A stretch of DNA of 64,000 nucleotides from Druceiella hillmani (GCA_039881145.1 JAYKKI010000090.1:5429501-5493500); one strand, 5' to 3'. Shown: positions 47,994 to 59,624, numbered from the stretch's first letter. Translations and numbers: made by a program. Notes: generated by a model not told the origin, from the letters alone.

Positions 47994-48320
47994 CAGGTGC
48001 ACCCGAGTACGTTTCACCTGACAGACTGACTTTTACACTAAGCCAACCATGTTAAAACCACTTTCAACCTCACAGAATAAATAATTGAAATATCGCCAAA
48101 AATCGTTAAAGTTGGAAAATTTTATGGAATTTAGAAAAAACATAAGACTTTATCTTTTGTTAGAAATAATTAACTAAAAATGGTTTAATGTTTTACTATC
48201 TTTTATAGGTAGATGCAAGTTACTAAACGCAGTTCTGTGCTATATGTTGTATCTATCGTAAGTTACTAAAAGTCTTCCAGACCATTTTAATACTTTATTT
48301 GTTTCTTGCCTCTGACAATG

Positions 48321-51300
48321 TTTCTATAGAAAGAGATAATTAAAAAATATAAATCTATAAAAAAACCATCGTCTTTATATTAGACTAAGTTATTCAACCG
48401 TGCATTAACTAACAATAGCTGGAATCTGACATAATATTCTATAATAATAAATTAATGATATTGATAAAAAGAATTTAATGACAAAACTACACCTAAGATA
48501 TAAGGCCTGAAGATGTCAAGTATAACTAAGCAATACACAGACAGACAAGCATTAAATTATGACCAATCCTAAGTATGACATACTATATACTTGACGTCAA
48601 TAAAGAATCAAAATAGATTTTTCCAAATACGTTATAGAATAAATAAAATGTCAAAATTCAGTCGTAAATAAAACCAAACTATGGCATTTCATTAAAAATT
48701 GTTAGATTAAAGAAATAAATATAAAGTTTAGAAAGTTAAACACATTTTTACTTTCTTTATGATTTTAATTTTTTATTTCATATTTCAATGGATAAAACTA
48801 ACAATCCTATATCAATTATACTCATCAATTATATATTTTTTTTATTTTTCACTTGTAAATATGTGACATTTATCAAACTATCAAAGGTTTCTAACACAAA
48901 AGGAAATGAATTACACGCTTTAACTCCACCGAAATTTCGTATTTAAAATTATACATATTTTAATTTCATAGAGCCTTACACACACATTGCTTCTTCTGTT
49001 TTTTTTTAGTACAAAATGAAACGATTATAATCGGAATTTTTTTATATCGTTATCTTTTCCTAAAACCAATAATCCAACGTAACCGCAAGGGTTAAACGTC
49101 TTGCAGTACACGAATACTGAGTGCCGTGCGGTATCATCAAAGCGACACGAACGGGCGAACACCTTAATCGGCTCCGAATATTGAGCGATACTAATATTAA
49201 TTCGCAGAAAAAAAAATTGATGACACACGGAAAAAAAATACTCAAAAAACGTATGCCCGCGTTTTTTGAGTATTTTTTCCGTTAAAATATATACCGTAGT
49301 TGAAAAGTAATTTATTTTTTTTTAATTTTGCACACTATTTTCATCTTGTATTTTCAGTAGAACAAAAAACTTCATAGAGCAATTAACCAACACCCATATA
49401 TACAAAGGAGAGAAGTTGACAAAAAACAATTGGGCTAACAGAGAATTGTTGAAACAAAATATTTTAGTAGCATATAAACACAAAAAAAAATTATTTTATT
49501 TTCTGTGCGGGAGACGGTCAAAAGATCTATTTCAACTTTTTTTATGAGAAAATGGTAATAGCTGAAAAACTGTCACCATCTTCAATATTGTTGAAAGTAA
49601 AAACGAGTACAAGTTATAAAAAGAACACGTTTTTTCTTGCCGTAAAAGATACGCCAGGTATTTACATAATGAAAAATAATGTTGTTAGTAAACAGTTTAA
49701 TCAAAATTGTATCCTTAAACGTTTAAATTTATTTATAAACCTAAATGTGGACAAAACTCTCCTAACGTATATCTATATCTACTTAACAGGATCCTCCCGA
49801 TTTCTACTTCTACTTGCGGGATTATCCGCTAAATACCTACAAAATTCAATAACTGTCAAGACAAATGTAATTTTTGTTTTTCAAAATATAAATACATCAA
49901 TTAGGTGAAAATTTAATTTATACCAAATTTTACCTGAAATACATTCTTATTCTAAAGTTGGGAGTATCAGGCATATTATTTGCTTAGGTGAAGAATTGGT
50001 ATACGCGTATTTCGATTTGTCTATAATATGAGAGAGAAAAGTATATATTAGTTATGTGACAATTTATCCAACGTCGTCCGCGTCCGACAATCACAACTTC
50101 AATTCCTTTTTAAAGTCATCAAAGTAATACACAACAGTAATTAATTAATATGTCTTTATTTTGTTGCCCTTACTTTTTGACCGTATTTTATAAATGCAAA
50201 ACGTCATTAGACGTAATTTATGTAATCTTTCAATCTTTGTGTAAACAATAATACAATTTAACTATAGATAGTACAATTTAGCTGCACTACATATTTCTTC
50301 GTGAATTAATGACTGCATTTATTCTATTAGATTTGTTGAAGTCGAATATTATTAAAATGTAGCTAAATTATTGTCATAAAATCTAAACAGTTTGGAAGTA
50401 CGTCTAAAGAATTTATCACTTAATGTTTATTAACAATTTCATTAACATAACACGATAAAGTTGACGCTTACTAACATTTACAGTTAATATTAAGATCATA
50501 AGAAAGAATTAAATCCCAGCTCAAGCCATAAGCCATGACAGTTAACGCCAGCCTTGAAACTGGCGTTTGCTGTTGGACGGAGAAATTATAAGTTGAACTG
50601 TGAATTGTAATTAATTATACATATAAAGCAACACGGCTTGAAGAAATAGAGACATCTGGGGAACACCTGACGGTTTATCGCCAGAATTCTACCGGAATAG
50701 ATAAAGATAATATACCGAGGTTTTTGCTTAAATTTAACGTATAAATAACTATATGCCGCCCTCATTTCGAAAACTATTAACCTTAAAAAATATTGAAATT
50801 TTAATTTTCAGGATAATTAAATTTAAACTGATATATAATTAAATTTAAATTTTAATTGATATAATAAACAAATTTTAAAATAATAAAATGAGATAACTAC
50901 ATTTTTATAATAATAAAATTCAATGTTAAAATTAATCTTAAATTTAATTTATTTTTAAAATAATTAAAATAAAAATAATTAAGTATAATCTTAAAATTTA
51001 CTTTAAATTGAATTTGATTGATTTAATAAAAAAATAGAAAACTTTTCTTAGGCGTAAGTGCAGAGGCCAATGCCACTGCTACACAAATAGAATACTTGGT
51101 TTCTTTTAAGCCTTTTTTTAAATTTGGTATTGTCCAACCTTTCTAGGGACAGAGGGTTTGGATGGGAAAATGAAGTAAAATTATTTAAAAAAAAATTCAT
51201 TCTGTTATACTTTAAAACACAGAACTTTTATTTAACTTAAATAGAGTAGCTATCTGAACCTTCTTTGATACATCATAATATGTTACAATGGCTTCATACC

Positions 51301-51599
51301 CTGTTTTTCACATCTAATAAACTCTTTAAATAGGATTAGAACTCTTAATCAAAGTTTAAATATTTAAGGATACGTCGCATTTTTATTAAATGTTTTCTAA
51401 ATATTCGTGTCATTTTTCGCGATAGCACATATTACCTATCACGTCTTGTACACGTATAAAATAAGTGCATTGATTAATTTATTAGGGCAAGTTGACCGAA
51501 TTCGTTTTTATCAAAGTACTTTTTGAAAACACTTATTCTGATATTCGCCAGTTTTTAACATACATGGATAAAACGTTAGACATACTGGACATCGTTTTA
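48321..51599. other. non-coding stretch, two small hairpins
   Basis: No protein motif. The frame 49552-49908 (118 codons) has no recognisable domain. A short hairpin AACGCCAG-loop-CTGGCGTT lies at 50544-50567. AT-rich repeat text at 50750-51045 is shared with 29.9 and 31.1-31.5 kb. The larger hairpin at 49227 is listed separately. Confidence 0.4.
49227..49282. repeat. 23-25 bp hairpin
   Basis: The left arm ACGGAAAAAAAATACTCAAA continues to AAACG. Then comes a loop of about eight bases and the mirror arm CGTTTTTTGAGTATTTTTTC ending CGT. The pairing is almost complete. It could fold in RNA or be the remains of an inverted-repeat transposon. Confidence 0.8.
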
Positions 51600-51735
51600 A
51601 AGACTCGTATTCCGTGAAGGAGGCATCGCATCAAAAAATATTGCTGAACATTTTCGATTGCATTTTAGAAGAACTTTACACTTCCCACTCCCCAATCCGT
51701 GAAACAGTAGAACGTTTATTATAAATTTTATGTAA
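51600..51735 (+). pseudogene. possible transposase HTH fragment next to the LTR
   Basis: One frame reads FREGGIASKNIAEHFRLHFR then RTLHFPLPNP, reminiscent of the DUF4817 helix-turn-helix of Tc1/mariner-like transposases. It stops where the LTR begins, so the LTR element may have inserted into it. Weak evidence. Confidence 0.25.
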
Positions 51736-51746
51736 TATATACGTAC

Positions 51747-52126
51747 TGTTATATCCTGTACTTGCTAGCAGTAATGCTTACACATCACCTGTCTCACGAT
51801 TCTCGTATCAACATGATAAGGGTATCCGGCTGCCAGAGTATTGCATTACCATGACAAGCTCTGTTCCCAGGCCCGTCAGCAAACTCCACTCACAGATGCA
51901 TCAGCATTTCTTATCCTTTATAAACCCTGGACCGAAGCTTCACGAGGTTCAGATAATCACAGTTCAATCCAGTCTTTAGTCCGCGTCAGTCGTAATCCAG
52001 ATACAAGCGCGATCAAAGTCTAACTAAATATTTTATAAAATATAATAATTGTAATAATTCGTTTAAATAACAATACCTAAAAAATTAATTGTTTTTTTTT
52101 TATTAAAACTTAAAGTCGTCATAACA
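51747..52126 (+). mobile_element. 5' long terminal repeat of gypsy-like element
   Basis: About 380 bp bounded by TGTTA at the left and TAACA at the right, the short inverted ends of LTRs. Four bases later TGGTGGCAGGTTAAGG begins, in the position and TGG-start form of a tRNA primer-binding site. A TATA-like run and GTCTTTAGTCC lie inside. No 3' partner was found in the window, so boundaries rest on the terminal motif and on position before gag. Confidence 0.6.
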
Positions 52127-52768
52127 TTTTGGTGGCAGGTTAAGGGATTTCAAAGAAAATCCGGGAAATCGCCTCATCAATAAAATCTTCATACTTACAA
52201 CTACTATCATCAAAAAAAAGGAACCAACGGTTGTCAACCAGTCGAAACAGATCACAAACTTCGCAGAGGACCCCGAAAATTCGTCAAATCGGAAAACACC
52301 AAATATTGTCAACCTACATCAACTGGGCCAGCATCATAAAAGTTCTCATCTACTAACATAACAAGGTGCATCGAACAGTCAACGCCAACAGCGCATCTCT
52401 CTCAAGAAACTACTTCAAAGCCCAACATCGCCACACCGAGCATCAGCATCTCAAATGTGGACTACGCATCTCATAATTCTGTAAGCCTGTAATTGACTTA
52501 TAATAATTGTATTTTATAATTGTTTTACTATTATAATTTGTTTCATAAATTTTCAAATCATATAATCCGAATCACATTATCAACATTTAACAAATTATTA
52601 CGTACTGTTCAAGTCAATTGTTAGTTTAATTAATTTGTTTTAACTAGTTTTTTTTATTATAATTATTTTTTTACATACTGTTTAACTAACTTTACACTCC
52701 ACAAAGTCATATTAAACAAGTCAAGTTATACCAAATTATAATTAATTGTAACTAATCGCGTAATCTAT
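52127..52768 (+). other. leader between LTR and gag
   Basis: Untranslated leader of the gypsy-like element, beginning with the presumed primer-binding site at 52130. It is CA-rich in its first half and has no long open frame. Confidence 0.4.
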
Positions 52769-53407
52769 TTGTACCAAAATATGTTTTGGGTCGAAAGAAA
52801 CGTTAGAAGCGCCACAGACGCACAGTCGAATATAGAGAATATTCCCCTTAGCATAATCTTACAATTCATCAAACCTTACGATGGCTCGCGCAAAAATTTA
52901 AACGCATTTCTCACAAATTCCACAAATGCAATAAATCTAACAACCCCTCCTCAAGATGATATAGTTTTTAAATTCATACTCAGCCAACTACAGGGCAAAG
53001 CAGCAATCGCGTCTTCCATTAAGGAATTCGAAAATTGGGCTTCTTTGAAAGAATTTCTGAAAAATCAATTCGGGGAACGCAAACACTACGCCCATCTTCT
53101 CACAGATCTTCAAGCTTGTAAACAAGAGTCTCACGAGTCCATAAGTCAATATTCTCTGCGCGTTGAGACGTGCCTCTCCAAACTTTTGACCGAGGTTACC
53201 ATATCCAATAATGTCAAGGGAGAACTCAAGGGTCGATTAGTGGCAATGGAAGACCTGGCCTTAAATACTTTTATTATGGGTGTTCACCCTCAGATTTCTA
53301 ACGTAATTCGGTGTCGAGATCCCAGAAATTTAAATGAAGCAATAAACCTTGCGTTTCAGAAGAGAAAATTCAACAATATCTCTACTCACAAAAACTCTAC
53401 ATCCTAA
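52769..53407 (+). CDS. gypsy-like gag (capsid) polyprotein
   Basis: 212 codons. The product aligns by pattern with capsid proteins of insect gypsy-type retrotransposons: FIKPYDGSRKNLNAFLTN near the start, then FILSQLQGKAAIASS, WASLKEFLKNQFGERKHYAH and LQACKQESHESISQYSLRVE, ending NLNEAINLAFQKRKF. These proteins assemble the particle that packages the element's RNA. The start is taken at 52769; a second methionine (MFWVERN) lies four codons later and may be the true start. The frame ends at TAA, but the zinc-knuckle part continues in another frame, suggesting a one-base frameshift near 53395-53410. Base composition is less AT-rich than the neighbours. Confidence 0.85.
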   Translation: MYQNMFWVERNVRSATDAQSNIENIPLSIILQFIKPYDGSRKNLNAFLTNSTNAINLTTPPQDDIVFKFILSQLQGKAAIASSIKEFENWASLKEFLKNQFGERKHYAHLLTDLQACKQESHESISQYSLRVETCLSKLLTEVTISNNVKGELKGRLVAMEDLALNTFIMGVHPQISNVIRCRDPRNLNEAINLAFQKRKFNNISTHKNSTS

Positions 53408-53739
53408 AGATAAAACCTACTGAGCGAATATCGCCCAATTTAAATTTTAAAAATAACTTGCCGAAATTAAATAATCCCTATACCCCGCACTCCCCTAAAG
53501 ATATACCCTTTTGTCGTTACTGTAAAAAGTTAGGTCACACTCTTAAAGTGTGCCGTTTAAGAAAATATAACAATGATAAATTTCGATCCGGGCCTTGTAA
53601 TTTCAATTCGGGACAATCACCCACTTACGGACAGAAACCAAATTTTAATTTTAAACCCCGCGTAAATTTCATAAAAGAAGACGACGACTCTTTTAATACA
53701 AATATAGGCGTCGACACCATCGACAATTTAAACCCATAA
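53408..53739 (+). CDS. gag nucleocapsid part with CCHC zinc knuckle
   Basis: The frame is open from at least 53401, reading KPTERISPN and then NLPKLNNPYTPHSPKD. It contains CRYCKKLGHTLKVC, a perfect C-x2-C-x4-H-x4-C zinc knuckle that binds RNA, followed by a basic, Asn/Phe-rich tail and an acidic EDDDSF segment. It ends with TAA at 53737. It lies one frame away from the capsid frame, so the original protein was probably one polypeptide now split by an indel. A TTTAAAC heptamer just before the stop suggests that the next frame was reached by ribosomal slippage. Confidence 0.8.
53727..53733 (+). promoter_or_regulatory. candidate -1 ribosomal frameshift site
   Basis: T TTA AAC in the gag frame (codons AAT TTA AAC), two codons before the TAA stop. 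It is one of the standard slippery heptamers. The -1 frame stays open for at least 46 codons, through the next repeat unit. No downstream pseudoknot was demonstrated. Confidence 0.55.
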
Positions 53740-53798
53740 ATGTCTCACCAAGGTGTTGTGCGAGACTAACCTTTTCCAAAATCGGCACCCCTTTTAAT

Positions 53799-54003
53799 AA
53801 TTCAAATAAGACCAACGGACAGGGTAACCAGCCCCAAACTCACGGTCAATCAAAAATTAATTCAAATAAGGCCAACGGATAGGGTAACCAGCCCCAAACT
53901 CACGGTCAATCAAAAATTAATTCAAATAAGGCCAACGGACAGGGTAACCAGCCCCGAACTCACGGTCATTCAAAAAATAATTCAAATAAGGCCAACGGAC
54001 AGT
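53799..54003 (+). repeat. 60-bp tandem repeat, about 3.4 units, coding in the -1 frame
   Basis: Unit AATTCAAATAAGGCCAACGG followed by ACAGGGTAACCAGCCCC and ACTCACGGTCAATCAAAAATT. At 60 bp it encodes 20-residue repeats (NSNKANGQGNQPQTHGQSKI) in the frame entered by the presumed slippage. A TAG stop sits in the second unit. The element is cut off after 54003, so protease, RT and integrase are missing. Confidence 0.9.
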
Positions 54004-54109
54004 TATTCAGTAGGTAAAAGAAGGTAAATCGTTCACGTTGAATAGTTTATCATCAACACAACTTCATTCTAAGTTTGTAAAGATTTTATTTTTAGTCGTG
54101 AATATATAG

Positions 54110-54290
54110 GTGCTTCTCCTAATTTGGAAACGAACATACTCCTCTTGAAAGTGATCCACGTGAAGAACGGCCAAGAGCTGCGACCACAGATGAAAACATC
54201 GGGATAATGCGCAATATAATATTGAACAATAAACGATTAAGTGTGTAAAAGAAAATAAGGCCCCAGAAACGTCCTAGCCAATACTAGGTA
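54110..54290 (+). pseudogene. mariner-type transposase N-terminal fragment (P2)
   Basis: Translation gives ESDPREERPRAATTDENIGI, then MRNIILNNKRLSV. This is the mariner linker with the GRP-like motif and the start of the second helix-turn-helix (usual form KLHDIILEDRRLKV). No stop occurs within this piece. The catalytic domain is absent. Confidence 0.65.
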
Positions 54291-54594
54291 AGACCTGTGG
54301 ATCAGCTGGATGGAAGTAATTGTGGAATGAGATCTGACTTGCAAAAGATAAAAATTATCTGTTTATTAGTATGTTTTATTTTTTTTCTTGTAACTGTGAA
54401 TTTTGCGCTAGGCACTGTACTTAGCAAATATATTTGCAAAGCGAACTATAAATTGTATATTATTCAAAATGAATACTGTGTACGGTATATAATGTTAATG
54501 TAAAGGAATTAGTCATTTATATTTTTCCTTTCGTTATTATCCCTGTTCATTTCCATTCGGAATAAAAATTAAATCTTTATTGTAAATTATCGTA

Positions 54595-54900
54595 AGGGTA
54601 TGAACCCTTACGATTCATATAATATTCCACACTGTAAGAAAAATTTTAAAAATGTTTTGTGAAAAAAAAAATATTAAGGTAAAATTTTAATAAAAAAAAT
54701 ATTAAGGTATAATTTAGAACATTAAAATGTATTCGAAAAAACATTTAAATTACTGAAAAATTTGTAGTAAAGAATAAATACTAGAAAATCGACAATCAGT
54801 TATATTCTGATAATATTAATAGAAAACATGAAGGGGATAAATTTTTACTCAGATCGTGATATGCCTATTACAATCTCACGGATAATAAACGCATCGAGCT
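54595..54900 (+). repeat. sub-repeat S, copy 2
   Basis: Shares CCACACTGTAAGAA, AAAATGTATTCGAAAAA and CTCAGATCGTNATATG with 56555-56900 and partly with 41800-42075. Confidence 0.7.
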
Positions 54901-55054
54901 CAGTTTTGACAATACTGGTATGGTATGAACCATATCAGTGATTCAATCGAAAGAAGTCAATTTGAGGTATTAACCGTAAATTATTAATGTAAAACTTACA
55001 AACCACGCTAGTTATTACGAAACGAGTTTTTAATGGGGTCTTCAGTCAAAATAA

Positions 55055-55385
55055 CGATAGTTCAGTGAAGTTTTTACTGCGCCATTAAATACATAGTTAC
55101 GAGCGATATCGTCAGCAATAAAGCATCGCGATACGATGACTGCAGTACGCGGCTGCACTCTGCGAAATGATAAGGCGCTCGCTTTATAACTACTCTCCAG
55201 ACAAAATGAGTGCATCGAATACCGATATTTTGCCAGCCGTTATTCTATACTCTGACGTTTATTGTCCTCTATCGAGCGGGAACAGTCGAGAATACTACTT
55301 CATTTACGATATTCACTATCGTCATATTCTGATTATATCAATCTATGATTTAAGTCGCTCGTTCTAACGTTTATATGAAATTGGT
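55055..55385. promoter_or_regulatory. conserved island, P2 counterpart
   Basis: Partner of 39340-39665. It includes GCGATACGATGACTGCAGTA and CTATCGAG. The open frame 55167-55367 parallels the P1 frame but nearly all differences change residues, so DNA-level rather than protein-level conservation is suggested. Confidence 0.4.
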
Positions 55386-55970
55386 AAATACCAAAAAATT
55401 TAACATATTTCAGTGTCTCTTTTTGATGGCAATTGGTAACAATCAATCTTGAATATTTTCGATTAAATAGGCTTGTAAAAAAATACTTGCGAATTTTGTA
55501 GGAAGCTTTATTTATTTTCAAAGGAAGGTTTTGCTTTCGAGTAAGTACATCTATATCTCCGTTGTCTATCTTATGAGGGTTATGCGTTTCAAATAACAAC
55601 TCGTATGTAATTGAATTATATTTATTCGTAATCCTAATAACTTAATTAAAATACGACGTCTAGCGGCATAGGTGTAAAACATTTTATAATTTTTAATTCC
55701 AATTAACATATTTATTTATGACCGTAATCGACTTATACTCACTTTAAAAATTACTGTAAGAACAGTTTCTAGAAGTGAATGCTACTGCTCTTCTATCGGT
55801 GTTGGAGCGATCTGATGAGCATTGCTTGCTTTGAATGCAATGCCTAACGTCCCTGACTTGCCTCCAGCAAATATATAATTGTATTAATATTATTGTTATT
55901 TCAATAAATTATTTCTAAACTAGAAACCATCATAAAAATCTACGGTCTTCAAAATCTTCCTCCTAAAAAT

Positions 55971-56385
55971 AGCTAACGCCTTAACTATCATTTTTGTCAT
56001 AGCTAACGCCTTAACTGTCATTTTTGTCATAGCTAACGCCTTAACTGTCATTTTTGTCATAGCTAACGCCTTAACTGTCATTTTTGTCATAGCTAACGCC
56101 TTAACTGTCATTTTTGTCATAGCTAACGCCGTAACTGCCATTTTTGTCATAGCTAACGCCTTAACTGTCATTTTTGTCATAGCTAACGCCTTAACTGTCA
56201 TTTTTGTCATAGCTAACGCCTTAACTGTCATTTTTGTCATAGCTAACGCCTTAACTGTCATTTTTGTCATAGCTAACGCCTTAACTGTCATTTTTGTCAT
56301 AGCTAACGCCTTAACTGTCATTTTTGTCATAGCTAACGCCTTAACTGTCATTTTAATAGCTAACGCCTTAACTGTCATTTTTGAT
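55971..56385 (+). repeat. 30-bp tandem array, 14 units
   Basis: AGCTAACGCCTTAACTGTCA followed by TTTTTGTCAT recurs every 30 bp from 55971 to 56331, with a last unit at 56358 after a 27-bp step. The minus strand stays open and would give a 10-residue repeat (TVKALAMTKM) in a 167-codon frame. The paralogue has no such frame, so I do not call a gene. The seed sequence matches GCTAGCGCCTTAATTATC inside the P1 191-bp unit. Confidence 0.97.
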
Positions 56386-56554
56386 TGAATATGCCAAAAG
56401 GAATATATTACACCAACAATCATACACTTGATTCTGCCTAGGGATTATGATAACCTGAATTTCATCGACTCACGGAAAGTACAGTACAGTATCGTTTAAA
56501 TTAATTGAGTCTTAAATATCAGTAGAACTAACCTGGACAAAATTCTGAAAAAAT

Positions 56555-56900
56555 GTTTTGCAATTATCATAAGGGTCCTTTTAACTAATAGTCCACACTG
56601 TAGGAAAATTAAAAAAAAAATAGTGTTTCTCTATTTATGTAAACTCTAATAAGGTGACAAAACATATTAAGATAATAAAACATTAAAATGTATTCGAAAA
56701 ATCATTGAAGTTAAATACTCAGCGAAGGTGTTTAGGGTGGTAAATTAAATAATTTCAGGTATAATTACTAGAAAATCTACAGAAAAGAATAATTACTAGA
56801 AAATCGATAGTCAATTATGTTCTAATAATATTAACAGAAGATATGACGAGGATAAACTTCTACTCAGATCGTAATATGTCTATTACAACCTTAGGGATAA
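56555..56900 (+). repeat. sub-repeat S, copy 3
   Basis: See 41800-42075 and 54595-54900. It contains ATTATCATAAGGGTCCTTTT and AAAATGTATTCGAAAAA. Confidence 0.7.
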
Positions 56901-57048
56901 TAAACTGAAGATTGAGATTGAGAGAAATTTGAGACAATTTTCTTTTAAATATTATCCTTATTTTAGGACGATGTTGATGTAACTGAGATTTACAATTCAC
57001 GAGAATGTTACCATTGCACCTTATATATATTGGCCTGAGCAATATTAT

Positions 57049-57405
57049 GGTACACATTCAGAACGCTTCGTGTACTGCGGGGCTCAATATGACCGGGTGG
57101 TCATTCACAAATTAACAATAAATATAATATAAATAGAGGATCAATTGAATAGGTGTCCGAAAGAAAAACCCATGTTGCATTTTACTTAGATCTATAATTC
57201 ATCAAGCATAAACAGAAAACGTTCCTTGCTCCTAATATTCAGTGTCATGTGCAATATCATAGTAGACATTGAGAACGCTTCGTGTAATGCGAGCTCAAAT
57301 AGATCATGTGGTCATAAATAATTTGACGATAAATGAAGTATGAATATAAGAACTTTGAATCGGTGTCTGAAAGAAGAGCCTGTGTTACATTTTGCAAAGT
57401 TCAAA
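57049..57405 (+). repeat. two-copy tandem duplication, about 190-200 bp
   Basis: ACATTNAGAACGCTTCGTGT recurs at about 57052 and 57267, and both are followed after 110-120 bases by GGTGTCNGAAAGAA and TGTTNCATTTT. Moderately diverged. Confidence 0.75.
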
Positions 57406-57829
57406 GAAAAACCTAAGGAAGTAACGGTAAAATAAGGTCTCGTCGAAAATAAACTTTTGTCAAGTAGGCCCTTCCTCCATCACATGCAAAATGTAAATAT
57501 AAAAACTCAAAGATTACAATATTGAAAAATAATATCCAATAAAAACAATTTTCTATAAAAATGTAACATAAGTCCGTTTTTCAGACATCTATTATTAGTA
57601 GTAGTTATATATAATATATATTTTATAATTATTTAATCATTAATTCCGCCGCTAAACTCTTTAGTGATCGAGGATCTATCAACACCAAATCATATATATA
57701 TAAACATAATCCTAGTATTGTTTATCGTAGGAATATTTTTCTGTAATTATCTTAAATAAACAATTGAATTACAAAAAAAATATAAAAAACGACAATCATT
57801 ATTGTGATGGATCTGCTAATATCTTTAAA
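57406..57829. other. non-coding stretch, nothing recognised
   Basis: AT-rich, without clear partner in P1. Confidence 0.35.
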
Positions 57830-59029
57830 AAAATAATTCACTGCGATATTTTCTCGCCTTTTAACATGTGATCAGTAGTTTACAAATTTTATCTGAAAAC
57901 TATTTTTTGCAAACTTTAACGCACAATAACTCATGAATGAGAAGCTTTATGAAAACAATTTAATGAAAAAGTTATAAATAATTTGAAGTGCTCCAAAAAA
58001 GGACTCCATTATTTTTGTCGTAGCAGTGATGGCTCACGAGGTATATAATTTTTAAATTTTCATGGAAATAAGCAACTTTTCATACAGCAGCAGCTTTCCT
58101 TACAAATGAATTGGGAGGTAATACTGAAGTGTTCAGACTAATATTCGTAATTAAATATGTAGAATATATTAGTTCCAAAGTCTTTTTTAAACTGGACGAT
58201 TCAAAAAGTCAAATAATCCCTAAAGGGCGTAAGATGAATTTGCATCCAGGTCCCCAACGGAGAAATAAAACGATTAAAATAGTTAAAACAATTAAAAATT
58301 TAAAGAATAAAGTACCTAATTTATTTACAAGAGAGAAATACAAATAAATCACTGTTTTTACCATAATTTTTTTAAAAATCCGCTAAACGATTGTGAACAG
58401 GAAGCTATGAAGTTTAGCGGGAAACTATAGCAATGATTATATATTTACATTTTTTTTTTAATTTACTATATTTTTACGCCTACAAACGATGTAATAAATT
58501 ATTAGAAAACTACGTAAAATATTTATTTGCGCCTAAGAGTTTACGAAATTCTTATAATATTCCTACTTAGTAAATTTATTTTATTTTGTCAATTATCTAC
58601 TCACAAACAGTACTTCAAATGAAATATATGTTATAGGCAAAACTACCAAAAGTGTAAAAAAATTAAAAAACCAAATTCAGTATAAAGTATAATACACACT
58701 GATTTCATACACACATAAGTGAACAATATGTTATTAAAGCCATTTTTATTTTCTTTTATTTTCTTTAGTCTTTTTATTAATTATTTTTCTAAGGAAATAC
58801 ATATTTCTTTATTTACAAAGAATTGATATCGGAAATTTCGATACGCTAACCCACCTTCGGATAGACTCATTTTTTATTACCATATATTGTAACTGTTATA
58901 TCTATATCCCTATATTTATAGTAAAAAAATGGTTTAATAGTTTGAAGAGTTTACACTGAGAAATAGATTTTGAACACTGCACGAACCAGTAAAGTAAATT
59001 AATATTAAATATACAGTTATTTTCAACGA

Positions 59030-59445
59030 AATACAAAATTTAACATTCTCCTCCCAATCACTTCATACTGCCGCATTTCGGCTCCTTATAAACTGCGCAT
59101 CTCTGTCGATATGTTAAAACAAAATCGCCGAGGACAGCATATTCCACCACAGATAAATTTTAAACGAACTTCCGTCACCGCCACTCTCTAGCAAACCCTG
59201 CGACCCCTCCCAACACCAATTTCACGCAGCAAAAACCCGTTTCATTTCGCACGCGACGCGATTTCGGTTAAAAAATACGCCAAAAATTAATAGGAATATT
59301 TCAGAGCGCACATTCGCGACCTGATGCAAATTCAGAGCGGCCAACTCGAACTGAGCTCAGCACTGGGCGTTGGTGAAGTTTAATATTATACAGGGGTATC
59401 CCTGCTTTACCCGAATAGAAAAGTTATCCATTACTGAACATTGCT
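59030..59445. promoter_or_regulatory. conserved island, P2 counterpart
   Basis: Partner of 46650-47065, again GC-richer than the surroundings. The minus-strand frame that is open in P1 has one stop here but the same end and one in-frame length difference. Confidence 0.4.
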
Positions 59446-59624
59446 TTAATCTTTTGTAATAATCATAAACAATTTAGTTATTGAGCATTATACGATATAG
59501 TATTTTTCACTTTCTCGAGTACAGAAATAGACTTTAGTTCTATCTTGCAAATAGACAGTTTTATTAAACAGTATATTTGAAAAAAATTACAAATTCAATT
59601 TATTAACAAGTTACGAGTAAATTC

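Larger units (their letters stand above)
38590..48320 (+). repeat. segmental duplication, copy P1
   Basis: Collinear with 54060-60680 (copy P2), mostly 85-90% alike where aligned by eye. Matching parts are 38640-39090 with 54070-54460, 39230-40240 with 54950-55965, 41290-42075 with 56420-56830, and 45780-48320 with 57830-60680. P1 carries extra DNA: a 191-bp satellite, Helitron C and the DUF4817-type transposase remnant. Much younger than A1/A2 judging by divergence. Confidence 0.9.

Noticed and set aside
48506..48540. CCTGAAGATGTC, resembling the hammerhead core
   Set aside because: No stem II partner and no GAAA downstream.
49552..49908. 118-codon frame
   Set aside because: No domain or paralogue. 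Composition follows the AT-rich background.
51841..52023. 60-codon frame inside the LTR
   Set aside because: It overlaps the LTR of the gypsy-like element and shows no motif.
55805..55850. CTGATGAGCATTGC with a matching stem, like the start of a hammerhead
   Set aside because: The stem II partner is followed by CTAA instead of GAAA, so the core is incomplete. P1 lacks it.
55920..56423. 167-codon frame with 10-residue TVKALAMTKM repeats (minus strand)
   Set aside because: Same explanation for a 30-bp array. P1 has no counterpart frame. No conserved ends or domain.
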